A stretch of 64,000 nt of DNA, taken from the NCBI GenBank assembly GCA_016719385.1, contig JADJZA010000001.1:1181819-1245818 (forward strand). Reading direction: 5' to 3'. The notes below the pieces were generated by a model. It was not told where the DNA came from. It saw only the letters and a program-made list of their open reading frames with translations, and did not search any database. Source of the stretch: Candidatus Microthrix subdominans. GTDB taxonomy: Bacteria > Actinomycetota > Acidimicrobiia > Acidimicrobiales > Microtrichaceae. Below are positions 1-8,130 of this stretch, in pieces. The first letter of the stretch is position 1; every line of letters starts with the position of its first letter. The translations under genes and the position numbers were made by a program.

Positions 1-213
1 GCGGAGTTTCGCGGCTGGGAGGTGCCGGAGGTGTTGCGCTCCGGCGATCACGCCCGGGTCGCCCGCTGGCGCCGTGCGCAGTCTCTGGCCCGCACCCTGG
101 CCGACCGCCCCGACCTGATCGACGCCAGAGGGGGTCTCACCGGCGCCGACCGGTCGTTGCTCGCCGAATTCGAGTTCGAGTTCGAGTTCGAGCCCGGTGA
201 CCCGGCCGAGTAG
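1..213 (+). CDS. trmD: tRNA (guanine-N1)-methyltransferase TrmD, C-terminal end (5' end outside window)
   Basis: TrmD methylates N1 of G37 in tRNAs that read CNN, GGG and related codons, and prevents +1 frameshifting. Only the last 70 codons are present; the frame is open from base 1. The family's C-terminal signature is clear: FRGWEVPEVLRSGDHARVARWR followed shortly by SLARTLADRPDLI matches the helical C-terminal domain. The final residues are an alternating Glu-Phe run encoded by a hexamer repeat, which is not a family feature. In most bacteria rplS follows directly. Here the next genes are unrelated and rplS lies about 20 kb downstream. Identification is confident despite the truncation. 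Confidence 0.9.
   Translation, partial: AEFRGWEVPEVLRSGDHARVARWRRAQSLARTLADRPDLIDARGGLTGADRSLLAEFEFEFEFEPGDPAE
166..189 (+). repeat. hexamer microsatellite GARTTC x4 in the trmD 3' end
   Basis: One GAATTC followed by three GAGTTC units lie in frame and encode (EF)4. A hexamer repeat changes length without a frameshift, so the tail of TrmD can vary without loss of function. It is visible directly in the sequence. Confidence 0.85.
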
Positions 214-226
214 GGGTCACTCGGCC
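204..226. terminator. hairpin overlapping the trmD stop codon
   Basis: GGCCGAGT and ACTCGGCC form a perfect 8-bp stem with a 7-nt loop that contains the trmD stop codon. It lies between convergent genes (trmD and the minus-strand PepSY-like gene ending at 245). No T-tract follows on either strand, so it is a terminator-like hairpin rather than a canonical intrinsic terminator. Confidence 0.5.
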
Positions 227-244
227 GAGACTGCCTGGATCGGT

Positions 245-790
245 CTACGAGCCGCGTTGCGGCCGAGGGCCTGGGCCTTCCTCGGTGCCGGTCACCTTGT
301 AGTCCTTGTCCAGCGTGACGGTCAGGTGCTTGCCGTCGGCGTCGGTGACGTGGGCCTCGAAAGCGCCGGCTTCGGCGTCGGTCTCCATCCGCTCGATCGT
401 CGCACCGGGCAGCTTGGCCTCGACGGCCGCGGTTACCTTCTCGGCCTGGTCACCGCTCAGCTCCTCCTCGGTCATCCCGTTATCCGGGTGTGGCGGTCGT
501 CCCGGGTGCCCACCCGGTCCGCTGCAGCCCTCCGGCCGGCTGCCAGCCTCGCCGGCCTGATGCCCGCCTGCCTCGCCAGCCTTGTCCTCGCCTGCCTTGT
601 CGTCGCTGGTTTTGGTCTCGGAGGCCTTCGTCGAGGTCTCGCCGGGTTGGGCGGCCGTGGTCGTAGCGGTCGCAGCGGTGGTGTCCTGAGCTCCGGCGAT
701 GCCGGTCATCGTCCAGGCTCCGGCGGCGCCGGAGAGCACCAGCGCTCCGGCGGCGGCCACGCCGGCCAGTCGTTTTTGCAGCTTGTTCAT
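245..790 (-). CDS. secreted PepSY-like protein
   Basis: A 181-residue exported protein. The start at 790 (MNKLQKRLAG) is chosen because a Lys/Arg-rich n-region and a hydrophobic core follow it at once, ending near AGA at about residue 34; AGAGGA lies upstream as a ribosome binding site. After the signal peptide comes a Thr/Ala/Lys-rich low-complexity linker, then a Gly/Pro/His-rich segment. The last 75 residues have the alpha-beta layout of PepSY-like domains: helix with KVTAAVEAKLPGATIERMETD, then strands FEAHVTDADGKHLTVTLDKDYKV. Such proteins often sit near two-component systems or metal transporters in actinobacteria. Function is unknown; a regulatory or peptidase-inhibitor role is only a family-level guess. 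Confidence 0.75.
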   Translation of the reverse strand: MNKLQKRLAGVAAAGALVLSGAAGAWTMTGIAGAQDTTAATATTTAAQPGETSTKASETKTSDDKAGEDKAGEAGGHQAGEAGSRPEGCSGPGGHPGRPPHPDNGMTEEELSGDQAEKVTAAVEAKLPGATIERMETDAEAGAFEAHVTDADGKHLTVTLDKDYKVTGTEEGPGPRPQRGS

Positions 791-852
791 GAGTTTTGTC
801 CTCTCGTCGTGCCTCGCTCGTTGCGGGGCTGAACAGATCATCGGAGACCCAC

Positions 853-1266
853 ATGAGCGCCAGCCCCACCGCAGGCTGGGAGTTTCTGCAGAGCTCGCGG
901 GCCCCGGGCGGCTGGGTCAGCGTGATGCGGGCCCTCATCCCCGGCGTGGCCGGCATGAGCGCCATGGGTTACCGGAACTTCCTGGTCTGGAATGTGCTCG
1001 GCGCCCTGACTTGGGCGCCCACCATGGTCATCGCCGGCTACCTGGCGGGAAACAGCTACCGGGTGATCGAGAAGTGGCTGGGGCGGGCGGGCATGCTGAT
1101 CGCTGTGGCGGTCGTCGTCGGCCTCGTCGTCTGGCGATCGATCTCGAGCCGCCGGCAGCGTGGTGCGGGTGCCGACGAGACCCCGTCTCAGTCCATGATC
1201 GCCCGAGATCGCAGCAGCGGCCATGAACGCAACGGTCCTCCCCCGGCCACCGGAACGTCGCCATGA
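853..1266 (+). pseudogene. 5'-truncated DedA-family membrane protein
   Basis: The reading frame holds only the C-terminal half of a DedA/SNARE-associated protein. Residues 20-60 (MRALIPGVAGMSAMGYRNFLVWNVLGALTWAP, then IAGYLAGNSYRVIE) match the conserved second half, and one more hydrophobic helix and a basic tail follow. The N-terminal membrane segments and the first family motif are absent. The 62 bases upstream are the promoter region of the divergent PepSY-like gene, so the gene was probably cut by a rearrangement. GGAG lies 6 nt before the ATG at 853, so a short product could still be made. An intact DedA gene lies next to it on the opposite strand, but the two are not close copies. Confidence 0.7.
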
Positions 1267-1303
1267 TGCACGCCGGGTGAGCGGCGACCGGTCGATGCTC
1301 CCC

Positions 1304-1948
1304 TCAGCGCTGAGGCTTCGGCTCGGCCACGCGTCGATCGTCGTGACGAACCCGCTCTCGGACAACGGCGATGACGGCGGGCAACACCGAGATGGCCACG
1401 ATGGCCAGCAGACTGAGCTCGAGGTGATCGCGGACGATCGCCAGGTTGCCAAACCGATAGCCGAGGAATGTGACCCCGGCGCCCCACATCGTGGCGCCTA
1501 CAACGTTGTAGCGAACGAACGACCGGTATCCCATGTCGCCGACGCCGGCCACCATGGGACACAGCGTTCGCACGATCGGCACGAACCGAGCGAGGACGAT
1601 GGCCTTCGGCCCGTGCCGGTCGAAGAAGCGAATGGTGCGGTCTCGGTGCTCGGCTTTGAGTAGCCGTCGATCGGGACGGTCGAACAAGGCCGGGCCTGCA
1701 CGGCGGCCGAGCAGGTATCCGGTCTGGTCTCCGGCGATGGCGGCGACGACCACCACGATGAGCAGCACCCAGATGTTGGGGCGGAACGTCAGCTGCGGCA
1801 GTGCACCCGCCGCCGCTGCTCCGGCGGTGAACAGCAGCGAATCGCCGGGGAGAAAGAACCCGATGAGCAGCCCGGTCTCGGCGAAGATGATCGCAGCGAT
1901 GCCGATCAGCCCGAAGGCGTCAACCAGGTGGCTGGGGGACAGGTTCAT
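1304..1948 (-). CDS. DedA family integral membrane protein
   Basis: A 214-residue DedA-family protein, the usual length for the family. Members are polytopic inner-membrane proteins needed for membrane homeostasis and, in several species, for undecaprenyl-phosphate or phospholipid translocation. The sequence shows the hydrophobic N-terminus with ETGLLIGFFLPGDSLLFTAG, the GDQTGYLLGRRAG motif, the arginine-containing motif RFVPIVRTLCPMVAGVGDM, and a C-terminal hydrophobic segment. The start at 1948 (MNLSPSH) fits the family; in-frame sequence upstream is charged and unlike it. It converges with the truncated DedA copy. The particular substrate cannot be read from the sequence. Confidence 0.88.
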   Translation of the reverse strand: MNLSPSHLVDAFGLIGIAAIIFAETGLLIGFFLPGDSLLFTAGAAAAGALPQLTFRPNIWVLLIVVVVAAIAGDQTGYLLGRRAGPALFDRPDRRLLKAEHRDRTIRFFDRHGPKAIVLARFVPIVRTLCPMVAGVGDMGYRSFVRYNVVGATMWGAGVTFLGYRFGNLAIVRDHLELSLLAIVAISVLPAVIAVVRERVRHDDRRVAEPKPQR

Positions 1949-2198
1949 GTCGTGTTGGTCCTCGTTCTTGGAAGCGGCGTCCCCGAGTTTGAGCAGCGCC
2001 AAAGTTCGGCGGTCCCGAGTTTGAGCACTACGGCGTTGTAGTGGACATCGAGGGCGCTCCTGATCACCAGACACGCCGTCGTCGGTCCGACCTCGATCAG
2101 AAATGCTACCGGGATTCCGGCGCCGTCGTCGTGCGCCTTGCGGCCAAAGCAACGACCGACCGGGCGAGGCCCGGCCGGTCGTTCCTGCGCCGGGAGGC

Positions 2199-2954
2199 TC
2201 AGTCGGCCTGCTGGCTGAGCACCTTTCCGTTGGTGGCGTCGACGATCACGTCGGTTTCGGTGCCGTCCTTGGCGGTCACCTCAACCTCGTAGACCACCTT
2301 GCCGTCGACCTCGTCCAGGTCGGCTTCATCGACGGTGCCGGGCACTTTGTCGGTGGCGGCCTTCGACGCTGCCTTGGCGTCGATTTTGGCGGCCTTCTCA
2401 AGCTTGGCCTGCTCGGCCTTGTCATCGGCGTCGTCGCCCTTGTCGTCGGACTTGTCGTCGGTCTCCTGGGCAAGGATCTTGCCGTTGCCGGCGTCGACGA
2501 TCACGTCGGTTTCGGTGCCGTCCTTGGCGGTCACTTCAACCTCGTAGACCACGTTGCCGCCTTCCTCGTCAAGGTCGATCTCATCGACGGTGCCGGGCAC
2601 TTTGTCGGTGGCGGCCTTCGATGCTGCCTTGGCGTCGATCTTGGCAACCTTCTCCAGCTTGGCCTGCTCGGCCCTGTCAGCCTTGGCTTCATCGGCATCG
2701 CTGCCTTCTGGGCCTTCCTTGGTGACCGGGACGGTCACCGAGCTGGTGTAGTCGGGCTTCTCATCGGCCTCGTCGTGCTCCGTTGCCTTCGAATCCGTTG
2801 ACTCGGTGTCGGTCTTGTTGCCCGGCGCTTCGATGGTGGTCGGGGGCTTCTCCTGAGTGGTGGCCGCCGACGCCAGGGTGACGCCTCCGGCGGTGAGGCC
2901 CAGCCCGAAGAGGGACGAGTAGATCACTTTCTTGACCTTGCTGGTGGTTGCCAT
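2199..2954 (-). CDS. secreted protein with two tandem PepSY-like domains
   Basis: A 251-residue exported protein. ATG at 2954 has a strong AAGGAG site 8 nt upstream and starts a signal peptide (basic MATTSKVKK, then a hydrophobic core ending near ASA). An acidic Thr/Glu/Asp-rich linker follows. Two near-identical domains come next, each reading AKIDAKAASKAATDKVPGTV, then VVYEVEVTAKDGTETDVIVDA with a GNGKIL or TNGKVL end, which is the classic PepSY pattern. The two copies are 85 residues apart. Highly acidic outside the domains, it may bind cations. PepSY domains are often linked to peptidase inhibition or sensing; no specific role is known here. Confidence 0.8.
   Translation of the reverse strand: MATTSKVKKVIYSSLFGLGLTAGGVTLASAATTQEKPPTTIEAPGNKTDTESTDSKATEHDEADEKPDYTSSVTVPVTKEGPEGSDADEAKADRAEQAKLEKVAKIDAKAASKAATDKVPGTVDEIDLDEEGGNVVYEVEVTAKDGTETDVIVDAGNGKILAQETDDKSDDKGDDADDKAEQAKLEKAAKIDAKAASKAATDKVPGTVDEADLDEVDGKVVYEVEVTAKDGTETDVIVDATNGKVLSQQAD
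2202..2673 (-). repeat. internal tandem duplication, 255-bp period, in the PepSY gene
   Basis: Segments 2202-2418 and 2457-2673 are near-identical and exactly 255 bp (85 codons) apart; for example the stretch starting GCGTCGACGATCACG occurs at 2236 and 2491. The high nucleotide identity points to a recent duplication or ongoing gene conversion. Confidence 0.85.
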
Positions 2955-3072
2955 TGCGGCTCCTTTGTGGGTGTTGGAGGGTTCCGAGGACGCCACTCTG
3001 CACAGGGCCTCCTGTGGCCACGCTGAAGCGATGGCGGAATGCCACCAGGTCTTCAGCCCACCTTCAGGTTGT

Positions 3073-4020
3073 CTAGGTCCAGACCTTGCCGATCCGCCGT
3101 GAGTCGCGGCGATCCGGTTCGACGTAACACGTCAACGTGGCGGGAACCGCGGCGACAACACCTGCTTCGATCTCGTCGATCACCCGAATCAGGCCGTCGA
3201 AGTCGACCGGTTCGCTGAAGGCAACCTTGACGCACACCAGCAGGTCGTCTGGGCCGATGTGCTCGGTCCGGAGGTTGAGAATGCTCGCCACTCCGTCCAC
3301 GGAGCTGACCGCCGAACGGATGCGTTCCAGGTCCAGGGCGGTGGCGGGTTCGCCGATGAGGAGGCTGTGCATCTCGATCGTCAGCCGGGTTGCGATGCCG
3401 CACAGCAACATGCCGATTGCAATGGTCGCCGCTGCGTCGAACACGCCGTTGTCCGTGAGGGCGCTGGCACCGATGCCGGATGCGGCCAGGGCCAGGCCGA
3501 TCAGGGCACCCGTGTCCTCGTACACCACCACCGCCACCTCTGGATCCCGAGACTCCCGCAGCCCTTGCCACAAACCCGCGCCCGGGCGAATCGAGCGCCG
3601 AGCGGCTCGCACCCCGACACGTAGCGACGAGGCTTCGAAGAGTGCTGCTACACCGATGAGCGTCAGCGCAACCGCTGCATGGTCGACGCCATGTGACGGG
3701 TCGCCCAACTTGCGGACACCCTCGATGATCGACACGACGCCGCCCAAACCGAACAGGATCAGCCCGACGACGAACGCCCAGAAGTAGCGCTCCCGGCCGC
3801 GGCCGAACGGGCGCTCCTGCGTCGGCGCAGCCCGAGCCCGACGCGCGCCCAGCAACAACAGGCCCTGGTTTCCGGAGTCGGCCAGGGAATGCAGGCACTC
3901 GGCCAACAGGGCTACCGACCCGGTCAGTAGAAACCCGAGCAGCTTGGAGACACCGACGGCCACGTTTGCTGCGAGGGCGACCAGCACTGCACGCCGGTGC
4001 CCCTTTGGTTCGTCACTCAC
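3073..4020 (-). CDS. cation diffusion facilitator family transporter
   Basis: A 315-residue CDF transporter that exports divalent metal (Zn, Fe, Co, Mn or similar) by proton antiport. The N-terminus has the family layout: VALAANVAVGVSKLLGFLLTGSVALLAECLHSLADSGNQ, where the spaced acidic and His/Asp residues on helices 2 and 5 line the metal site. FGRGRERYFWAF follows, and VYEDTGALIGLALA supplies the helix-5 Asp/Glu. The last 80 residues form the cytoplasmic ferredoxin-like regulatory domain. GTG at 4020 is the first plausible start; SDEPKGHRR gives a short basic N-terminus. It lies 17 nt downstream of the DUF1269 gene, probably in one operon. Specificity cannot be assigned from sequence. Confidence 0.88.
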   Translation of the reverse strand: MSDEPKGHRRAVLVALAANVAVGVSKLLGFLLTGSVALLAECLHSLADSGNQGLLLLGARRARAAPTQERPFGRGRERYFWAFVVGLILFGLGGVVSIIEGVRKLGDPSHGVDHAAVALTLIGVAALFEASSLRVGVRAARRSIRPGAGLWQGLRESRDPEVAVVVYEDTGALIGLALAASGIGASALTDNGVFDAAATIAIGMLLCGIATRLTIEMHSLLIGEPATALDLERIRSAVSSVDGVASILNLRTEHIGPDDLLVCVKVAFSEPVDFDGLIRVIDEIEAGVVAAVPATLTCYVEPDRRDSRRIGKVWT

Positions 4021-4037
4021 CGCCGGTTCGCCGGCCC

Positions 4038-4532
4038 TTACCCGGCCAGCTTCTCCTTCAGGTGGTCGACGGTGGCCTCGGGAATGGGCTCGCGGATCAC
4101 GTTGGTGGGGTGGTGACTCTCGAATGCCCGAGACATCTGGTCGACGTCGCCTGTGACGCCGATGAGGAGGAGCGCAGAGGAGCCGTTGGTGAGTTGGCCC
4201 TTCACACGGTCGACGAGGGTGTCGTCCAGGCCGGCTTGCTTCATCAGCTCGCCGACGCCCGCACCGACCGCTGCGCCACCGACGGCTCCGAGGAGAAACC
4301 AGGCTGGCGGGAACCACCACAGCGCCAGCATGCCGACGAGCGCCCCCGCCCACGCTCCGCCGCTGAGCGACCCGTGGGGGGTGTGCAACGAGATGTGGCC
4401 GTGCTGGTGCTTCTCGACGACGGCAACGTCGTCGATCCACGCGTAGTCGAGTTCCTCCAACGCTCGGACCGCACCCAAGGCGGACTGGGCCCCGTGGACC
4501 GAATCGAAGTTCAACATGATGAGATCTGCCAT
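4038..4532 (-). CDS. DUF1269 family protein with glycine-rich membrane segment
   Basis: A 164-residue DUF1269 protein. The N-terminal third (MADLIMLNFDSVHGAQSALG, then LEELDYAWIDDVAVVEK) resembles a ferredoxin-like fold. The middle has two hydrophobic stretches, the second a glycine zipper (GAVGGAAVGAGVGELM). The C-terminal part (LVDRVKGQLTNGSSALLLIG) is also typical. ATG at 4532 is preferred over ATG at 4544 because GGAG sits 6 nt before it; the alternative adds MEHL. The family is uncharacterised but is often found near transporters and stress genes. Co-transcription with the CDF transporter and position opposite the Mg2+ ATPase suggest a link to metal or envelope stress; this is inference. 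Confidence 0.8.
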   Translation of the reverse strand: MADLIMLNFDSVHGAQSALGAVRALEELDYAWIDDVAVVEKHQHGHISLHTPHGSLSGGAWAGALVGMLALWWFPPAWFLLGAVGGAAVGAGVGELMKQAGLDDTLVDRVKGQLTNGSSALLLIGVTGDVDQMSRAFESHHPTNVIREPIPEATVDHLKEKLAG

Positions 4533-4680
4533 GAGATGCTCCATTTCCTTGGTGCGGCCCTCGGGCCGCAGATGTTGTTTCGACCATGACCCAGCGGGAC
4601 GACACCGAGGTCCGGAGAATCTCCGCCTGCCCACGCTCAACAACGGAGGCGCCAGAGTCATCGTAACCAGGGCATGAAAT

Positions 4681-4711
4681 CGGGAGTCGCCAGTCCCGTC
4701 ACGAAGTGACG
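4681..4711 (+). promoter_or_regulatory. overlapping inverted repeats in front of the Mg2+ ATPase gene
   Basis: CGGGA (4681-4685) can pair with TCCCG (4694-4698), and CGTCAC (4697-4702) can pair with GTGACG (4706-4711) across a GAA loop. The two stems share bases 4697-4698, so they cannot both form fully. The second ends 8 nt before the first possible start codon. An operator dyad or a short leader switch are both possible; there is no direct evidence for either. Confidence 0.35.
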
Positions 4712-4718
4712 TTCTCGG

Positions 4719-7352
4719 GTGAAACGGCGTGCGATGATGATTTTTGTGGATATGACGGCGCCCACGATCGATACCGCCGCGACGATGACGGCAGACGAAG
4801 TGCTTTTGGCCGTTGACTCGTGTCGCGGGGGGCTCGACCGCTCCGAGGTGGATCGGCGTGTCGCGGTGTTTGGCCCGAATGCGATCCGTTCCCACCACGC
4901 GAGCGCGCTGTCGGTGCTTGGCCGGCAGCTCAACAGTCCGTTGCTGTGGCTGTTGTTTGCAGCCGCTGCGATCTCTGCATTCGTCGGCGAGGGCCTCGAT
5001 GCGATGATCATTGCGGTGATTCTGGCAGCGTCGGTGGCTCTGGGATTTGTCAACGAGTTCCGCGCTGAGCGAGCTGCGCAGGCGCTGCATTCCGGTATCC
5101 GGCACGTGGTGACCGCTGTTCGCGATGGTGTTCCCGTCAGCGTCGAAGTGACCCACCTGGTTCCCGGCGACGTGATCCATCTGGAGATGGGGTCGGTCGT
5201 TCCGGCGGACGTGCGGTTGTTGTCGACGGTCGAGTTGGAGTGCGACGAGTCGATCCTGACCGGCGAACCCGAACCAGCGGTCAAGTCGGTCGAACCGGCG
5301 GTCACCGGCGCGCCGCTTGCGGAGCTGGCCTCGTGTGCGTTCATGGGGACCGTTGTGCGCAGCGGGTCGGCCGAGGCGGTCGTCGTTTCAACCGGTCGGT
5401 CCACCCGGTTCGGGGAGATTGCCGCCGGGTTGGGTGAGCAGCAGCCCCGCACGGACTTCCAGCGTGGACTCGGGAGGTTCTCCGCCCTGTTGGCCAAGGT
5501 CGGCGGCGTCCTCAGCGTCGCGATCCTGGCCGGCAACGTCGCTCTCGGTCGCCCCTTGATCGATGCCGTGCTCTTCTCGCTCGCCATCGCAGTCGGCATC
5601 ACCCCGCAGCTGCTCCCAGCGGTGGTCTCGATGAGCCTCGCCACCGGCTCGCGACGCCTGGCAGAGCGCAAAGTTCTGGTGAAGCGCCTCGTGTGCATCG
5701 AAGACCTGGGTGACATGGACGTGTTGTTCACCGACAAGACCGGCACGCTGACCGACGGTCACATCAGCTTCGACCGAGCAATGGACGCAACGGGCGAGCC
5801 AAACGACGACGTGCTCGCCCTGGGACTCGTGTGCAACGAGGCCACGGTGACCGAGGGAGAGGCGGTCGGTGGGAACTCGCTCGACGTCGCATTGTGGGAG
5901 ACACCGGCGGCGGAGTTGGTGTCGATCGACGACTTCCGGCGGAGAGCTGTGGCTCCGTTCGATCACGATCGTCGCTGCGTGTCGGTGCTGGTGGACCACG
6001 GCGAAAAGCGGTTGATCATCACCAAGGGCGCGCCCGAAGCGGTACTTCAACGGTGCGCCTCGGTCGACGACACCGCCCGCGACGTGCTCGATATCCAGTT
6101 CTCCGCCGGGTTGCGAGTCGTCGCCGTGGCCACCCGACCAGCAGCCGGAGCGAGCGAGGTGCACGCATCGGATGAACACGACCTGGAGCTTCGGGGATTC
6201 CTCGTCTTCTTCGATCTCCCGAAGGAATCGGCCGCTGCGTCGATCGCCCGGCTCGCCGAACTGGGGATCGGGCTGAAGGTCGTCACGGGCGACAACCCAC
6301 GGGTTGCCGCCACGATGTGCACCTCGATCGGCATCGAGGTGCACAACACCCTGACCGGCCCCGAACTCGACGCCCTCGACGACGACCAGTTGCAGGCCGC
6401 CGTTGGCGACACGACGGTGTTCGCTCGGGTCAGCCCCGCTCAGAAGGCCCGGGTGGTGGAGGCACAACGCAGCGCTGGGTCGGCCGTTGCGTTCCTCGGT
6501 GACGGGGTCAACGACGCCCTGGCGATTCATCACGCCGACGTTGGCATCTCGGTGGACTCGGCCACCGACGTGGCGAAGGATGCTGCGGACATCATCTTGT
6601 TGGAACGCGACCTCGGTGTCGTGGCCGACGGGGTCGAGGAGGGGCGGCGCATCTTTGCCAACACCATCAAGTACGTGCTGATGGGAACCTCTTCGAACTT
6701 CGGCAACATGTTCAGCGTCACCGTCGCAGCTGCGTTCCTACCGTTCCTGCCGATGCTCCCGTTCCAGATCCTGTTGAACAACCTCTTGTACGACACGAGC
6801 CAGCTGGCCATCCCGACCGATCACGTGGACGCCGAACAACTCACCCGCCCATCACACTGGGACATCGCGTTCATCCGTCGGTTCATGTTTCGGTTCGGCC
6901 CGATCAGCTCCCTGTACGACTTCGCAACGTTCGCGGTGATGCTGTGGGTCTTCCACGCAGCGGCGCCGCTGTTCCGCGCCGGGTGGTTCGTCGAGTCGCT
7001 CGCCACGCAGTGCCTCATCGTGTTCGTGATCCGCACCCGCCGCATACCCTTCTTTCGTTCCCGACCCTCACGTCCGTTGTTGATCTCGGTATTGGCCGTC
7101 GTCGCCATCGGGATCGCCATCCCTGAGAGTCCGCTCGGCTCACCTCTCGGCTTTTCGTCGCTGCCGCTCGGCTTCTTCGCCGTGCTGGTCGGGTTCGTCA
7201 TCGCTTACCTGGCGAGCATCGAGGTTGCGAAGTACTTCTTCTACCGGGCGCACGAAACCAGGGCCGATCGGCCTCTCCGGCGCGGACGGGCCCATCGTGT
7301 GCACCGTCGTGCCGCTCGGTTCAGTCACGGCGGAACCCTCGGAAGCACCTAG
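4719..7352 (+). CDS. mgtA: magnesium-transporting P-type ATPase (MgtA/MgtB type, P3B)
   Basis: An 877-residue P-type ATPase, close to the roughly 900 of MgtA/MgtB. It imports Mg2+ at the expense of ATP. Visible motifs are the actuator-domain TGEPEPA near residue 180, the phosphorylation site DKTGTLTD near residue 340, TGDN near 521 and GDGVND near 594. The membrane part is MgtA-like rather than Ca2+ or H+ ATPase-like: NSPLLWLLFAAAAISAF near the N-terminus, and after GDGVND the string LPFQILLNNLLYDTSQLAIPTD, then HWDIAFIRRFMFRFGPISSLYDF. The start is uncertain: GTG 4719, ATG 4734/4737 and ATG 4752 (MTAPTID) are in frame, and the last looks most natural. Neighbouring CDF and DUF1269 genes point to a metal-homeostasis cluster. 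Confidence 0.92.
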   Translation: MKRRAMMIFVDMTAPTIDTAATMTADEVLLAVDSCRGGLDRSEVDRRVAVFGPNAIRSHHASALSVLGRQLNSPLLWLLFAAAAISAFVGEGLDAMIIAVILAASVALGFVNEFRAERAAQALHSGIRHVVTAVRDGVPVSVEVTHLVPGDVIHLEMGSVVPADVRLLSTVELECDESILTGEPEPAVKSVEPAVTGAPLAELASCAFMGTVVRSGSAEAVVVSTGRSTRFGEIAAGLGEQQPRTDFQRGLGRFSALLAKVGGVLSVAILAGNVALGRPLIDAVLFSLAIAVGITPQLLPAVVSMSLATGSRRLAERKVLVKRLVCIEDLGDMDVLFTDKTGTLTDGHISFDRAMDATGEPNDDVLALGLVCNEATVTEGEAVGGNSLDVALWETPAAELVSIDDFRRRAVAPFDHDRRCVSVLVDHGEKRLIITKGAPEAVLQRCASVDDTARDVLDIQFSAGLRVVAVATRPAAGASEVHASDEHDLELRGFLVFFDLPKESAAASIARLAELGIGLKVVTGDNPRVAATMCTSIGIEVHNTLTGPELDALDDDQLQAAVGDTTVFARVSPAQKARVVEAQRSAGSAVAFLGDGVNDALAIHHADVGISVDSATDVAKDAADIILLERDLGVVADGVEEGRRIFANTIKYVLMGTSSNFGNMFSVTVAAAFLPFLPMLPFQILLNNLLYDTSQLAIPTDHVDAEQLTRPSHWDIAFIRRFMFRFGPISSLYDFATFAVMLWVFHAAAPLFRAGWFVESLATQCLIVFVIRTRRIPFFRSRPSRPLLISVLAVVAIGIAIPESPLGSPLGFSSLPLGFFAVLVGFVIAYLASIEVAKYFFYRAHETRADRPLRRGRAHRVHRRAARFSHGGTLGST

Positions 7353-7402
7353 TGTCGACGGCGGGTTGGCGCGCACACCGGAGGGGTGGATCGCTCCCAC
7401 AA

Positions 7403-7429
7403 CCGGCCACGCGGACGTACTGTGGCCGG
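7403..7429 (+). promoter_or_regulatory. perfect dyad around a -10 box before the SGNH lipoprotein
   Basis: CCGGCCAC and GTGGCCGG form a perfect 8-bp inverted repeat with an 11-nt centre. A -10-like TACTGT (7418-7423) begins in the centre and runs into the right arm, and the ATG at 7431 lies 7 nt after it. This suits an operator over a leaderless promoter; it could instead be a terminator hairpin for the ATPase gene 51 nt upstream. Confidence 0.45.
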
Positions 7430-7430
7430 A

Positions 7431-8057
7431 ATGGGGCGAAGAGGCGGATTTCGGCGGTGTGCGGCAGTCGCATTGATGGGCGCCGGTCTGGCCGCCTGTG
7501 GTAATCCGAACCAGGGTGACTCGGTTGCGATCATCGGCGACTCCATCACCGACTTCGACCAGACCGATCTGCATGAGCAACTCGGCTCGGACTACCACCT
7601 GGTGATCTCCGGCAATTTCGGGTTCACGACCGCAGAGGTCGACCCGGAAGCCAAGTTCGTCGGGTCGAAACCCCACGACCAGGTGATCTTCAACATCGGC
7701 ACCAACGATGTGCTTCAGGACTACAAGGTCGAGAGCTCAATGGCCGACCTCAAGCGGGAGATCGGTTATTACCCCTCCGCCCGCTGCATCTTTCTCGTCA
7801 ACATCAACGAGCACATGATCGATCACCAGACCAACCAGGCCACCACCGACGATGCCAAGCGTTTCAACGCCGCGTTCGATGAACTGGCGGCCTCCGACCC
7901 TCGGATTTCGGTGATCGACTGGAACTCGGTGGCGGCGGCGTCGCTCAACGACAAGGTGCCGCCGTACAGCACCCTGACCGAGGACTCGGTGCACCCAACC
8001 GACGCCGGAAACCGCAAGCTGAACGATTTGTACGCCAAAGCGTTGGAGGAGTGTTGA
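7431..8057 (+). CDS. SGNH/GDSL-family hydrolase lipoprotein
   Basis: A 208-residue lipoprotein with an SGNH-hydrolase fold. The start at 7431 (MGRRGGFRR) gives a lipoprotein signal peptide with lipobox LAAC, Cys23 being the lipidated residue. Block I is IIGDSITD (catalytic Ser), block III is NIGTND (oxyanion Asn), and block V is DSVHPTDAGN (catalytic Asp and His). SGNH enzymes are esterases, lipases or acyl-transfer hydrolases; the substrate cannot be inferred, but the anchor places it outside the cell membrane. There is no clear ribosome binding site; the -10-like TACTGT 7 nt upstream suggests a leaderless message. Immediately downstream is the anomalous G/C-only tract. Confidence 0.82.
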   Translation: MGRRGGFRRCAAVALMGAGLAACGNPNQGDSVAIIGDSITDFDQTDLHEQLGSDYHLVISGNFGFTTAEVDPEAKFVGSKPHDQVIFNIGTNDVLQDYKVESSMADLKREIGYYPSARCIFLVNINEHMIDHQTNQATTDDAKRFNAAFDELAASDPRISVIDWNSVAAASLNDKVPPYSTLTEDSVHPTDAGNRKLNDLYAKALEEC

Positions 8058-8130
8058 AACCCATCGAGACACAGCAGCCAGTGCCGGAGGCCCATACGGT
8101 TCAACTGCGACGGCCGGCGGCGGTTGCGGA

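Noticed and set aside
1983..2036. Repeated CCCGAGTTTGAGCA as an insertion-sequence footprint
   Set aside because: Two 14-bp copies about 30 bp apart without terminal inverted repeats or transposase remnants; chance or slippage is enough.
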